Part shown: positions 1 through 9,113 of the stretch, one piece after another
How positions within the stretch are numbered: the first letter of the stretch is position 1
Layout of the letters: each line of letters begins with the position of its first letter
Assembly (NCBI GenBank): GCA_016710165.1
Contig: JADJLJ010000001.1
Location: 1,736,001-1,800,000 of the forward strand
Source of the DNA: Chitinophagaceae bacterium
GTDB taxonomy: Bacteria > Bacteroidota > Bacteroidia > Chitinophagales > Chitinophagaceae
Length of the DNA stretch: 64,000 nucleotides
Reading direction: 5' to 3'
Position numbers and translations under genes: made by a program
The notes under the pieces: generated by a model
Seen by the model: only the letters and a program-made list of their open reading frames with translations
Told to the model about the DNA's origin: nothing
Database searches by the model: none

Positions 1-1008
1 AAATACGCATCTCCCTTAATTGTATACGGGATGGCCTGGATGGCCTTTACCGGAAATGGATGGCTGACCTGGCTGCCCATGATCTATGCCTGGGTATTAT
101 TACCCCTGGTGGAGTTATTCATCCACCCCGATGAAAAGAACCTGTCTGCCGCAGAAGAGGAACTGGCCAAACAAGACAGGATATATGATTACCTGCTTTA
201 CAGCATCGTTATACTGCAATATCTTGCCTTATTTGAATTCTTACGATCCATGCAAAACCCACAGCTTCTCTGGTGGGAAACTGCCGGGAGGATATGCAGC
301 ATGGGGCTTCTGTGCGGAACATTCGGCATCAACGTAGCACATGAACTTGGCCACCGGGTGAACAGGTACGAACAGGTATTTGCCAACGCATTACTGCTTA
401 CATCGCTTTACATGCATTTCTTTATTGAACACAACAAGGGCCATCATAAAAATGTGGCCACGCCGGAAGACCCCGGCAGCGCCCGCTACAATGAACCCGT
501 TTACATTTTTTATTTCCGCACGGTTATCTTCTCCTATATCTCGGCATGGAAGATCGCAAACAGTGAAAGGAGGAAAAAGGGATCCCCGGTACTGCATTGG
601 AAGAATGAAATGCTGCAGACGCAGTTCATCCAGCTCTTATTTATTACAGCCATTTTTTTATTGTTTGGCTGGCTGATAACGGTGTATTTTTTAATGGCCG
701 CAACCATTGGCTTTTTACTTTTGGAAACCGTAAACTATATTGAGCATTATGGCCTGCAGCGTAAACAGACCGCCGAAGGGAAATACGAACGGACGATGCC
801 TGAACACAGCTGGAACAGCAATCATATCCTTGGCCGGCTCATGTTGTTTGAGTTGAGCAGGCACAGCGACCATCATTACCTGGCAAGCCGGAAATACCAG
901 GTACTGCGGCACCATGATGCAGCGCCCCAGCTGCCTACGGGTTACCCGGGCAGTATGATACTGGCCATGCTGCCTCCCTTGTGGTTTTACGTGATGAATA
1001 AAAAATAA
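1..1008 (+). CDS. alkB: Alkane 1-monooxygenase (AlkB-type), 5' end missing
   Basis: Membrane-bound non-haem di-iron hydroxylase that oxidises the terminal carbon of medium or long alkanes or related chains. All AlkB histidine boxes are present: HELGHR, EHNKGHH, NYIEHYGL and LSRHSDHHYLASRKYQ. Several hydrophobic segments lie between them. The frame is open to base 1 with no stop, so the first ATG (31) is probably internal and the N-terminus lies outside the window. The NYIEHYGL and RHSDHH boxes separate AlkB from ordinary fatty-acid desaturases. The substrate is not known, and no rubredoxin or alcohol dehydrogenase gene is adjacent on this side. Confidence 0.9.
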   Translation, partial: KYASPLIVYGMAWMAFTGNGWLTWLPMIYAWVLLPLVELFIHPDEKNLSAAEEELAKQDRIYDYLLYSIVILQYLALFEFLRSMQNPQLLWWETAGRICSMGLLCGTFGINVAHELGHRVNRYEQVFANALLLTSLYMHFFIEHNKGHHKNVATPEDPGSARYNEPVYIFYFRTVIFSYISAWKIANSERRKKGSPVLHWKNEMLQTQFIQLLFITAIFLLFGWLITVYFLMAATIGFLLLETVNYIEHYGLQRKQTAEGKYERTMPEHSWNSNHILGRLMLFELSRHSDHHYLASRKYQVLRHHDAAPQLPTGYPGSMILAMLPPLWFYVMNKK

Positions 1009-1064
1009 AGAACCTGGGAACACCGGATTGATACAACTACTTTACACTTATTAAATTACAATTT

Positions 1065-2405
1065 ATGAGGATCATTAAAATTTTAAGCTGCTGTTTATGC
1101 CTGCTTTTTACTGAACCGGTATTTGCTCAAACCATGTGGAAATATTTTACAGCAGATGATTTTGCTGCCCGGCGGAAAAAAGTAATGGAAAAGATCGGGG
1201 ATGGTTTTGCCGTGCTGCTGGGAGCAGAACTGACCGAATCCTATACCAAATTCAGGCAGGACAATAATTTTTATTACCTCTCCGGTGTGGAAGTGCCCGA
1301 TGCAGTATTGATCATTGATGGCAGGAACAGGCAATCGCTCTTACTGGTACCGGACAATATATCCAACGACATTAAAACAGAAGCCCTCATAAAACCAGGC
1401 AAAGAGGCTGCCACTGCCTACAAATTCGACATGGTCATGTCACGAAGTTCGTTGAGCAGTATATTGCAACGGTATGCTTCCGGGGGGCAATCCTTTTACC
1501 TGCAGCAATCGCCGCAGGAGCTGGCAGAAATGAGTCGTGACCGTTGTACACTGATCCGGACCAGCAGGACCAATGACCCCTGGGATGGACGCATTTCCAA
1601 AGAAGTGAATTTCATCAATAAAATAAAGGAGCGTTTCCCGGCAAACGCGGTCAATGACCTCACTCCGATACTGGATGACATGCGCTGGGTGAAAGACCAG
1701 AAAGAGATCGCAGTACTCCGGGAATGCGGAAGGATCGGATGCCTGGGAATTAACGAGGCCATTAAGGTAACCAGGCCCGGCATTTATGAATACCAGACCG
1801 TAGCAGCCTGTGATTTCATTTATGGAGACATGGGTTCTGCAGGCCCTGCTTATTATGCCATTGCTGCATCCGGCGAAAGAGGATTGATCTGGCACTACAA
1901 TGCAAACAACCATTTACTGGAACCGGGTACCGTACTGCTGATCGACTATGCGCCCGAAGTCAGTTATTACGTGACCGATATTACCCGGACCTGGCCCGTG
2001 CAGGGAGAATTCACGGCAGAACAGCTTACATTCTACAATTGTGTCAAGGACGCCCGTGATGAAATGATCAAGGCCATGAAACCGGGCGTAACCTACAGCG
2101 ACCTTCAGAAAGTGGGTGAGCAGGTATACAAAAAGCATGGGCTTGAAAAATACTGGTTCGGCTACGTAGGACATTTTGTAGGCATGGCCGTACATGATGT
2201 GGGCAGCCGCGACAAACCTTTTGTGGAAGGCGTGGTATTCAATGTAGAACCCATCCTTGAAGATAAGGACAAGAAAATACATATCCGGCTGGAAGACACC
2301 ATCGTCATCACTGCAACCGGATCAGAAAATCTTACCCCCGGGTCGCCGGTTGATCCCAGGGCAATTTATGCCCTGATGAAAGAAAAGGGAGTTGGTGAGA
2401 AATAA
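1065..2405 (+). CDS. Secreted Xaa-Pro aminopeptidase (peptidase M24B)
   Basis: Metallopeptidase that removes an N-terminal residue preceding proline. A signal peptide (residues 1-22, ending VFAQ) sends it to the periplasm or beyond. An AMP_N domain (about 25-165) precedes the pita-bread M24 domain (about 205-435). The five metal ligands are readable: Asp in LLIDYAPE, Asp in VTDITRTW, His in GHFVGMAVHD, Glu in NVEPILE and Glu in RLEDTIV. The length (446 aa) is normal for the family. It starts 56 bp after alkB on the same strand and may be transcribed independently. Assignment is firm; the physiological peptides are unknown. Confidence 0.93.
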   Translation: MRIIKILSCCLCLLFTEPVFAQTMWKYFTADDFAARRKKVMEKIGDGFAVLLGAELTESYTKFRQDNNFYYLSGVEVPDAVLIIDGRNRQSLLLVPDNISNDIKTEALIKPGKEAATAYKFDMVMSRSSLSSILQRYASGGQSFYLQQSPQELAEMSRDRCTLIRTSRTNDPWDGRISKEVNFINKIKERFPANAVNDLTPILDDMRWVKDQKEIAVLRECGRIGCLGINEAIKVTRPGIYEYQTVAACDFIYGDMGSAGPAYYAIAASGERGLIWHYNANNHLLEPGTVLLIDYAPEVSYYVTDITRTWPVQGEFTAEQLTFYNCVKDARDEMIKAMKPGVTYSDLQKVGEQVYKKHGLEKYWFGYVGHFVGMAVHDVGSRDKPFVEGVVFNVEPILEDKDKKIHIRLEDTIVITATGSENLTPGSPVDPRAIYALMKEKGVGEK

Positions 2406-2445
2406 GGGATCGGTATAAAGAAAGCCAGAAGCGGAAGATGCTGAA

Positions 2446-2865
2446 CTATTTTTTAGCATTCGCTTTCACATACTCATACACATTGTTCCGCTCTGTTTCT
2501 GTTAAGTTGGCCTTGGGCGCCATTACGGCCAGTATGTTTGCCCAGCGTGTAGCTGTATAATCACCTGCCACTTTTAAACCATGGCAACGGCCGCATTTTG
2601 CATTGAAGGTTGCCTGGCCGGCGATCGCAGCATTTTCTTCGGGAGATCTTTCCCGGGAGGCCGCCGTTTTTGTACCCTCGATACCCGTACTTCCCGTGGG
2701 CGTAGTGCCGGCAGACCCGGTGATGGTTTCTGCAGGTTTGGTTTCATTAATGACCGATCCCGTGTTTGACGCAGGAGGCGGGGTTTCTGTTTGCGTGGGT
2801 GTCATTTTTTTCGCACAGCTCCAGACGAAAATGGCCAGGGTTAAAACGGGTATTATTTTTTTCAT
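2446..2865 (-). CDS. Lipoprotein c-type cytochrome
   Basis: Small electron-transfer protein anchored to a membrane. Lipoprotein signal with lipobox VWSC (Cys17), then a Pro/Thr/Ser/Gly-rich linker (about 20-75), then one cytochrome c domain with the haem-binding motif CGRCH (Cys91, Cys94, His95). A Met about 20 residues downstream (AVMAPK) is the likely sixth ligand. One haem only, 139 aa. It converges with the aminopeptidase and lies downstream of serS on the minus strand. The electron partner cannot be inferred from the neighbours. Confidence 0.88.
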   Translation of the reverse strand: MKKIIPVLTLAIFVWSCAKKMTPTQTETPPPASNTGSVINETKPAETITGSAGTTPTGSTGIEGTKTAASRERSPEENAAIAGQATFNAKCGRCHGLKVAGDYTATRWANILAVMAPKANLTETERNNVYEYVKANAKK

Positions 2866-2936
2866 GTGTTTATGTTTATTTTTTGAATGCTAAAATAAGG
2901 GTTTAATTTTTTTATTCAGGAGCATTAACATGTTTT

Positions 2937-4208
<1,272 letters not shown>

Positions 4209-4226
4209 CTATTTCAAAAATTTGAG

Positions 4227-4234
4227 CAAATATA
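4227..4234 (-). promoter_or_regulatory. -7 box of the serS promoter
   Basis: TATATTTG on the minus strand fits the Bacteroidetes consensus TAnnTTTG and lies 18 nt before the serS start codon. No good TTG -33 element was found at the expected spacing. Confidence 0.5.
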
Positions 4235-4259
4235 CAATTTTGATGTGGAGCGAAGGATG

Positions 4260-4338
4260 GAACACGGATGACACGGATAATACTGATCAACGCTGATTTA
4301 ATCTGTGTAAATCCGTTCCATCTGCGTCATCCGTGTTC
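4260..4338. repeat. Intergenic inverted repeat (GAACACGGATGAC type)
   Basis: Perfect 13-bp terminal inverted repeats, GAACACGGATGAC at 4260-4272 and its complement at 4326-4338. Inside are secondary ACGGAT (4273-4278) and ATCCGT (4311-4316) arms around an AT-rich centre. About 79 bp with no coding capacity. It sits between the divergent serS and the gene at 4357. The structure resembles a miniature mobile repeat; a looser relative lies at 7149-7285. Confidence 0.65.
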
Positions 4339-4344
4339 TATCAT

Positions 4345-4352
4345 TATATTTG
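4345..4352 (+). promoter_or_regulatory. -7 box of the gene at 4357
   Basis: TATATTTG matches TAnnTTTG and ends 4 nt before the ATG at 4357. This places the expected transcription start at or next to the A of the start codon, so the mRNA may be leaderless. Confidence 0.5.
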
Positions 4353-4356
4353 CAGC

Positions 4357-4710
4357 ATGCAACAGGCTCAGGACGATCTGCAGGTACGGTGGCTGAAATT
4401 ACGGATCAGGATAAAAGAACGCTTTGGCATAAAGCCCGATATGGACGGCATCCTCTTCCTCATTGGCATACAGGAACTGGGCAGCGGCCGGCAGGATTTT
4501 ACCAAGGAAGAGAAACAGGACCTGATGCACATAGCTGTCTGCACCGTACTTTCGCCAAGCGGCTATTACATACCGGAAGGAAATGATGAGGAAGGATGGC
4601 CGCATTTTAAACAGCTTAAGCCCCTGCCCGTTTTTACTATGATGGAGCAGGAAAATTTTTTAAAAGACCATATTTTACTTTATTTTCAAGACCAGGATTT
4701 TATTGATTAA
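4357..4710 (+). CDS. Conserved hypothetical protein
   Basis: 117-aa soluble protein without signal peptide or membrane segment; I do not recognise a named domain. It is acidic with a basic patch near the N-terminus (WLKLRIRIKERFG). An upstream in-frame GTG at 4333 would add eight residues, but it lies in the terminal repeat and upstream of the -7 box, so the ATG at 4357 is preferred. The end is only 13 bp before the cyclophilin gene, so the two are probably co-transcribed. Confidence 0.7.
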   Translation: MQQAQDDLQVRWLKLRIRIKERFGIKPDMDGILFLIGIQELGSGRQDFTKEEKQDLMHIAVCTVLSPSGYYIPEGNDEEGWPHFKQLKPLPVFTMMEQENFLKDHILLYFQDQDFID

Positions 4711-4723
4711 TCATTATAGCATC

Positions 4724-5473
4724 ATGAACAGACTCAGAATTGGATTTACAACACTGCTTTTATTGTTTACCTGTTTTGCCGGCCATGCACAAACAAAAAA
4801 ACCGGCGGTAAAAAACCCGGCTGCCAAAAAAACCACCGCAGTGAAAAAAACAACCAAACCGGTTGCCAAAGCCCCCAAACAGGTGCACATTCCCGGGGTG
4901 CGGGTTAAAGTAACAACGGATTCCGGCGTTATCGTCATCCGTCTTTATGATAAAACACCAAAGCACCGGGATAACTTCATCAAACTGGCCAATGAACATT
5001 TCTTCGACAGCCTTTTGTTTCACCGGGTGATCAATGGTTTTATGATACAGGGCGGCGACCCGTCGAGCAAATATGCCCAGCCGGGTGTTCCGTTAGGCAG
5101 CGGCGATGTTGGGTATACCATACCGGCAGAGTTTGATACGGCATTGTACCATAAGAAAGGTGCCCTTGCGGCGGCCCGTACCAACAACCCCGAAAAAGCA
5201 AGCAGCGGTTGCCAGTTCTACATTGTGCAGGGAAAGGCTTATACCGATGCCGACCTGAACATGATCGAAATGCAATACGGGACAAAGCTTTCGCCGGCCA
5301 AAAGAAATGTATATAAAACCAGTGGCGGTACCCCCTTCCTTGACATGAACTATACCGTTTTTGGTGAAGTGGAAAGCGGCCTGGAAGTGATCGATAAAAT
5401 TGCTTCGGTGCCTACCGCACCCGGCGACCGGCCTTTGGGCGATCTCCGCATGTTCATAGAAGTGATAAAATAG
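4724..5473 (+). CDS. Secreted cyclophilin-type peptidyl-prolyl isomerase
   Basis: Catalyses cis-trans isomerisation of prolyl bonds, here in the envelope. Signal peptide at residues 1-23 (ending GHAQ), then a Lys/Pro/Ala/Thr-rich linker (about 24-52) with repeated KK-TT and KxPAxK units, then a cyclophilin domain with the catalytic region FHRVINGFMIQGGD. The start at 4724 is chosen because the signal peptide begins there; an upstream start at 4703 would overlap the previous gene. The basic linker is unusual for a periplasmic foldase. Confidence 0.92.
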   Translation: MNRLRIGFTTLLLLFTCFAGHAQTKKPAVKNPAAKKTTAVKKTTKPVAKAPKQVHIPGVRVKVTTDSGVIVIRLYDKTPKHRDNFIKLANEHFFDSLLFHRVINGFMIQGGDPSSKYAQPGVPLGSGDVGYTIPAEFDTALYHKKGALAAARTNNPEKASSGCQFYIVQGKAYTDADLNMIEMQYGTKLSPAKRNVYKTSGGTPFLDMNYTVFGEVESGLEVIDKIASVPTAPGDRPLGDLRMFIEVIK

Positions 5474-5476
5474 TTT

Positions 5477-5498
5477 ACTCCCGATGGCCATCGGGAGT
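5477..5498. repeat. 22-bp perfect palindrome (CCCGAT...ATCGGG family)
   Basis: Each half is ACTCCCGATGG. A further CTATCGGGAT arm and six A residues follow to 5516. It lies between the cyclophilin gene and gcvH and may end transcription, although the tail is A-rich, not T-rich, on the plus strand. Similar palindromes are at 49556-49575 and 52466-52481. Confidence 0.6.
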
Positions 5499-5557
5499 GG
5501 CTATCGGGATAAAAAACTTATTTTGCAGCCGAATCAGTTAACATCAAATCATATAAA

Positions 5558-5935
5558 ATGAATTTTCCAGAAAATCTCCGCTACACCAAAGACCACGAAT
5601 GGGTTTCGATAGATGGCAATACTGCCACCATTGGTATTACCGATTTTGCCCAGCGTGAGCTGGGTGATATTGTTTACATCGACATCACCTCAAAAGGAAA
5701 ATCGCTGAACGCCGAAGATGTATTTGGCACCGTAGAAGCCGTTAAAACAGTAAGTGACCTTTTTCTGCCCGTTGCCGGTACCATCACCGAAGTGAACCCG
5801 CTGCTTGATTCAAAACCCGAACTGGTAAATACCGATCCGTATGGCGAAGGCTGGATGGTGAAGATGACGGTGAACAACCCGGCCGATGTAGAGAAGCTGA
5901 TGGATGCAGCAGCTTATGCAGGTGTGGTGGGATAA
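5558..5935 (+). CDS. gcvH: Glycine cleavage system H protein
   Basis: Lipoylated carrier that shuttles the aminomethyl group between the P, T and L proteins of the glycine cleavage complex. Full length (125 aa). The lipoyl-lysine hairpin is FGTVEAVKTVSDLF, with Lys63 as attachment site. The conserved N-terminal YTKDHEW and C-terminal GEGWMVKM motifs are present. The other gcv genes are not in the window. Ends 10 bp before the VanZ-like gene, so co-transcription is likely. Confidence 0.97.
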   Translation: MNFPENLRYTKDHEWVSIDGNTATIGITDFAQRELGDIVYIDITSKGKSLNAEDVFGTVEAVKTVSDLFLPVAGTITEVNPLLDSKPELVNTDPYGEGWMVKMTVNNPADVEKLMDAAAYAGVVG

Positions 5936-5945
5936 CCAATGTGAA

Positions 5946-6368
5946 ATGAGCCAACCCGAAATAAAGGATATCCCTGCAAAAAAATTCTATCCAGGCATTG
6001 CCTGGTTTTTTCTTATACTGATACTCGTTTGTATTCCCGGCTACGACCTGCCTGAAGTGGACGACTGGCTGATCGAGATAAATTATGACAAATTAATCCA
6101 CACCGGGCTTTTTGCAATTCTGGCTTACCTGTTCATGCTGCCGGTAGCAAAATCTGATCTGCCCCAAAAAGAAAAATGGAACTGGTTTTTCAGGGTTGCC
6201 ATTGCCACGGTACTTTGGGGCATAACCACCGAATTCATTCAGAAATTCTTTGTCCCAGGCCGGAGCTTTACCCTGGGTGATTGGCTGGCAGACGGGCTGG
6301 GCGGAGTAGCCGCATTATTATATTTCAAATTTCGCCGTACCAGAGCGGGTATTCAGCAAAGGAAATGA
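5946..6368 (+). CDS. VanZ-like family membrane protein
   Basis: About 140 residues with four predicted membrane helices. The VanZ-family features are DKLIHTGLFAILAYLF and the segment ending TEFIQKFFVPGRSFTLGDWLADGLG. The ATG at 5946 follows the gcvH stop by 10 bp; an upstream start at 5904 would overlap gcvH. The role is unknown; VanZ homologues are named after teicoplanin resistance, but most copies such as this one have no proven connection to antibiotics. Confidence 0.85.
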   Translation: MSQPEIKDIPAKKFYPGIAWFFLILILVCIPGYDLPEVDDWLIEINYDKLIHTGLFAILAYLFMLPVAKSDLPQKEKWNWFFRVAIATVLWGITTEFIQKFFVPGRSFTLGDWLADGLGGVAALLYFKFRRTRAGIQQRK

Positions 6369-6377
6369 GGCCACGCC

Positions 6378-6407
6378 TTGTTCCCATCATTTTAAACCGT
6401 ACATTTG
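6378..6407 (+). promoter_or_regulatory. Promoter of the DUF4290 gene (TTG-N19-TAnnTTTG)
   Basis: TTG at 6378-6380 and TACATTTG at 6400-6407 are separated by 19 nt, a near-ideal Bacteroidetes promoter. The -7 box ends 4 nt before ATG 6412, predicting a leaderless or almost leaderless transcript. Confidence 0.65.
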
Positions 6408-6411
6408 TATC

Positions 6412-7146
6412 ATGCAAAATGTCGAGAACATGGAGTACAATACCACCAGGAACCATTTGATCATGAGGGAATATGGCAGGCATATCCAGAAAATGGTAGA
6501 ATACCTGCTGACGATCCAGGACAAGGAAGAAAGGCAGCGCAATGCCTATGCCGTGATCGAACTGATGGGTTTCCTGAATCCACACCTGAAGAACGTAGAG
6601 GATTTCCGTCATAAACTCTGGGATCATCTTTTCCTCATCAGTGATTTTACGCTGGATGTGGAGAGCCCCTATCCCATCCCGACCCGGGAAACATTGAAGG
6701 CAAGACCGGAACCGCTCCGTTATCCGAAAAAATATCCCCGGTTCAACCACCTGGGCAAGAATATTGAAGTGGTGATCGACAAGGCCCTCAAAGAAGAGAA
6801 CCCCGAAAAGAAACAGGGATTTGCCAATGCCATTGCCTATTACATGAAACTGACCTACAGCAACTGGCATAAAGAACTGGTACACGACGATTCCATACAA
6901 AGCGAACTTTCGGCCATCACCAAAGGCGAACTGGAATTCAATAACCGGCCGTTTGTAAAACACCGGGTGGAAGATACCCGGGATGATTATGGAAAACGGG
7001 CCAGCGGTAACTTCCGTAAAGGTTTTGGCAGCCGGGGTGGCCAGGGCGGTGGTGGAAGAGATAACCGGGGCGGAAGGGATAACCGGGGCGGAAGAGGCGG
7101 CGACAGCCGGAATGGTGGCGGCCGGAACTTCAAGAAGAGGTATTAG
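6412..7146 (+). CDS. DUF4290 protein with RGG-rich C-terminal tail
   Basis: Bacteroidetes-specific DUF4290 domain at about residues 7-195 (MEYNTTRNHLIMREYGRHIQ onwards); molecular role unknown. The last 45 residues are low-complexity Gly/Arg/Asn with repeated RDNRGGRDNRGGRGG, resembling the RGG boxes of RNA-binding proteins. Homologues of this domain usually begin at a Met equivalent to 6430, but the -7 box lies 4 nt before 6412, so 6412 is kept with 6430 as alternative. RNA binding is an inference from the tail only. Confidence 0.85.
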   Translation: MQNVENMEYNTTRNHLIMREYGRHIQKMVEYLLTIQDKEERQRNAYAVIELMGFLNPHLKNVEDFRHKLWDHLFLISDFTLDVESPYPIPTRETLKARPEPLRYPKKYPRFNHLGKNIEVVIDKALKEENPEKKQGFANAIAYYMKLTYSNWHKELVHDDSIQSELSAITKGELEFNNRPFVKHRVEDTRDDYGKRASGNFRKGFGSRGGQGGGGRDNRGGRDNRGGRGGDSRNGGGRNFKKRY

Positions 7147-7190
7147 CAGTTACACGGATCAGACGGGATCACACGAATTTATAAATACTT

Positions 7191-7220
7191 ACCTGATGCT
7201 TACAAACGTCAGGTTTTTTT
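7191..7220 (+). terminator. Rho-independent terminator after the DUF4290 gene
   Basis: Arms ACCTGATG (7191-7198) and CGTCAGGT (7207-7214), which pair with one G-T wobble, loop of 8, then seven T (7214-7220). Confidence 0.65.
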
Positions 7221-7223
7221 ATT

Positions 7224-7231
7224 TACGTTTG
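7224..7231 (+). promoter_or_regulatory. Candidate -7 box for murA
   Basis: TACGTTTG fits TAnnTTTG and lies directly after the terminator T-run, 61 nt before the murA start. The leader would contain the CCTGTC/GACAGG hairpin. No convincing -33 TTG. Confidence 0.4.
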
Positions 7232-7292
7232 CCATAATTCGTGTAACCTGTCTGCCGACAGGCAGGTCCGTAAAATCAGTGTAACAAAAAAT

Positions 7293-8597
7293 ATGCAATC
7301 ATTTGAAGTAAGAGGCGGCAAAAAATTATCGGGCGATATTACACCCCAGGGAGCCAAGAATGAAGCACTGCAGATTATCTCTGCGGTACTGCTCACACCG
7401 GAAAAGGTCACCATTAAAAATATCCCCGATATCATTGACGTGAACCTGCTGATAGAACTGCTCGGGGAGATGAACGTGAAGATCAGCCGGGTAAGCCGGG
7501 ATACCTGTACTTTCCAGGCTGATGACGTGGACATTGACTACCTGCACAGCGAAGCGTATCATAAAAAAAGCGGTAAGTTAAGAGGCTCTGTAATGCTGGC
7601 CGGCCCGATGCTGGCACGATTTAAAAAAGCGTATATACCCAGGCCCGGGGGCGACAAGATCGGCAGAAGAAGACTGGATACCCATATCATCGGATTTGAA
7701 AAAATGGGGGCGGATTTTTCTTACCACACCGATGATGGGTTCTTTCATTTACAGTCAACGGGCCTCAAAGGAACAAACATGTTGCTGGATGAACCCAGTG
7801 TTACGGGTACTGCCAATATCTTAATGGCAGCTTCCATGGCAGGCGGCACTACCACGATTTACAATGCCGCTTGCGAACCTTATGTGCAGCAACTTTGCAA
7901 AATGCTGAACCGTATGGGTGCAAAGATCAGCGGCATTGGCAGTAACATGCTTACCATAACCGGGGTGGATTACCTGGGTGGGACCGAACACCGGATGCTG
8001 CCCGATATGATCGAAGTAGGATCTTTCATCGGGCTGGCTGCCATGACACAAAGCGATATCACCATCAAAAGTGCCGGTATTGAACATCTCGGTATGATCC
8101 CGGATAAATTTCAGCAACTGGGCATTGCCATGAATTTTAAAGGAGATGACATCCACATCCCTGCACAGGACCATTATGAAGTGCAGAAATACCTGGATGG
8201 TGGCGTACTCACGGTTTATGATCATCCCTGGCCCGGGTTCACACCCGACCTGCTGAGCATTGTTCTGGTAACGGCCATACAGGCAAGGGGCAGTGTACTG
8301 ATTCACCAGAAGATGTTTGAAAGCCGCCTGTTCTTTGTAGATAAACTGATCGACATGGGCGCCCAGATAATTCTCTGCGATCCGCACCGTGCAGTGGTGA
8401 TCGGATTGGAAAGAGAACAACAATTGCGGGGCATTACCATGAGCAGCCCGGATATACGTGCTGGTGTAGCACTGTTGATCGCTGCATTGAGCGCCCAGGG
8501 CAAAAGCACCATCCAGAATATTGAACAGATAGACCGTGGTTATCAGAATATAGATGAACGCCTGAGAGATCTTGGCGCAGATATTAAAAGAGTATAA
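7293..8597 (+). CDS. murA: UDP-N-acetylglucosamine 1-carboxyvinyltransferase, Asp-type active site
   Basis: First committed step of peptidoglycan synthesis: transfers enolpyruvate from PEP to UDP-GlcNAc in the cytoplasm. Full length (434 aa), with Lys22 in the AKNEAL motif. The catalytic loop reads PRPGGDKIGRRRLDTH, so residue 121 is Asp (GAC at 7653-7655) where E. coli has the fosfomycin-alkylated Cys115. Asp at this site is known to keep the enzyme active and make it insensitive to fosfomycin in other bacteria. Followed by a strong inverted repeat. Confidence 0.97.
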   Translation: MQSFEVRGGKKLSGDITPQGAKNEALQIISAVLLTPEKVTIKNIPDIIDVNLLIELLGEMNVKISRVSRDTCTFQADDVDIDYLHSEAYHKKSGKLRGSVMLAGPMLARFKKAYIPRPGGDKIGRRRLDTHIIGFEKMGADFSYHTDDGFFHLQSTGLKGTNMLLDEPSVTGTANILMAASMAGGTTTIYNAACEPYVQQLCKMLNRMGAKISGIGSNMLTITGVDYLGGTEHRMLPDMIEVGSFIGLAAMTQSDITIKSAGIEHLGMIPDKFQQLGIAMNFKGDDIHIPAQDHYEVQKYLDGGVLTVYDHPWPGFTPDLLSIVLVTAIQARGSVLIHQKMFESRLFFVDKLIDMGAQIILCDPHRAVVIGLEREQQLRGITMSSPDIRAGVALLIAALSAQGKSTIQNIEQIDRGYQNIDERLRDLGADIKRV

Positions 8598-8651
8598 AAA
8601 CCTATAAGGTCTGCAGCGCTGCAAAATCTTCCCGGCAGACCTTATAGGTTT
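8598..8651. repeat. Inverted repeat after murA (AAACCTATAAGGT family)
   Basis: Perfect 17-bp arms (8598-8614 and 8635-8651) beginning AAACCTATAAGG, immediately after the murA stop. A GCAGCGCTGC palindrome (8613-8622) overlaps the left arm. It could act as terminator, but no T-run follows. A related element lies at 63558-63590. Confidence 0.65.
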
Positions 8652-8659
8652 GAAATCAC

Positions 8660-9082
8660 ATGAAAAAACCAGTGATCATATCAGCAACAGTTCTATGCAT
8701 ATACTTTTTTCATTCCTGCCAAAATAAAACCCAACAGTTACTGACCAAAAAATGGGACTGCATAAAAGTGGATAACCCGGATCTTGCCAATGAGCGCTTT
8801 CAGGGTCCGGAAGATTCGATCAGTACCGTGCAATTGATAGCTGCTCTTGAATCACTTAGCTGGACCTTTAAGGAGGATCATGCATATGAATGTACGATCG
8901 GAAGCAGGGTTACGGTCAAAGGAACCTACGGCATTATGGACGATGGCAGAACCCTTATTTGTACGCCGGATAGCAGGAATACCATTAACCGCTATACCAT
9001 CAATACGCTAACAGAAAACGACCTGGTATTAAGCAGCAGTACAGGCAATGCACCGCTGGTGCTGCATTTTAAACCGCATTAG
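8660..9082 (+). CDS. Small lipoprotein, possibly lipocalin-like
   Basis: 140 aa with a lipoprotein signal (lipobox FHSC, Cys20). The mature part starts with TQQLLTKKWDCIKV and alternates short strands (WTFKEDHAYEC, GTYGIMDDGRTL, LVLSSSTGNAPLVLHF). This looks like the small lipocalin-like beta-barrel lipoproteins common in Bacteroidetes. No specific ligand or function can be named. Located between murA and gmk; ends 31 bp before gmk. Confidence 0.75.
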   Translation: MKKPVIISATVLCIYFFHSCQNKTQQLLTKKWDCIKVDNPDLANERFQGPEDSISTVQLIAALESLSWTFKEDHAYECTIGSRVTVKGTYGIMDDGRTLICTPDSRNTINRYTINTLTENDLVLSSSTGNAPLVLHFKPH

Positions 9083-9113
9083 CCAAAATGAAATTTTAAT
9101 AGTTTCTTTGCGC

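Larger units (their letters stand above)
7149..7285. repeat. Composite intergenic inverted repeat before murA
   Basis: Nested inverted repeats: GTTACAC (7149-7155) with GTGTAAC (7279-7285), and ACACGAATT (7171-7179) with AATTCGTGT (7236-7244). A short hairpin CCTGTC-TGCC-GACAGG (7247-7262) is followed by CAGG. The outer arms resemble the CACGGAT-type repeat at 4260-4338. It also contains a terminator and the murA -7 box. Confidence 0.5.

Noticed and set aside
7821..8624. 267-codon open frame on the minus strand
   Set aside because: Antisense shadow of murA.
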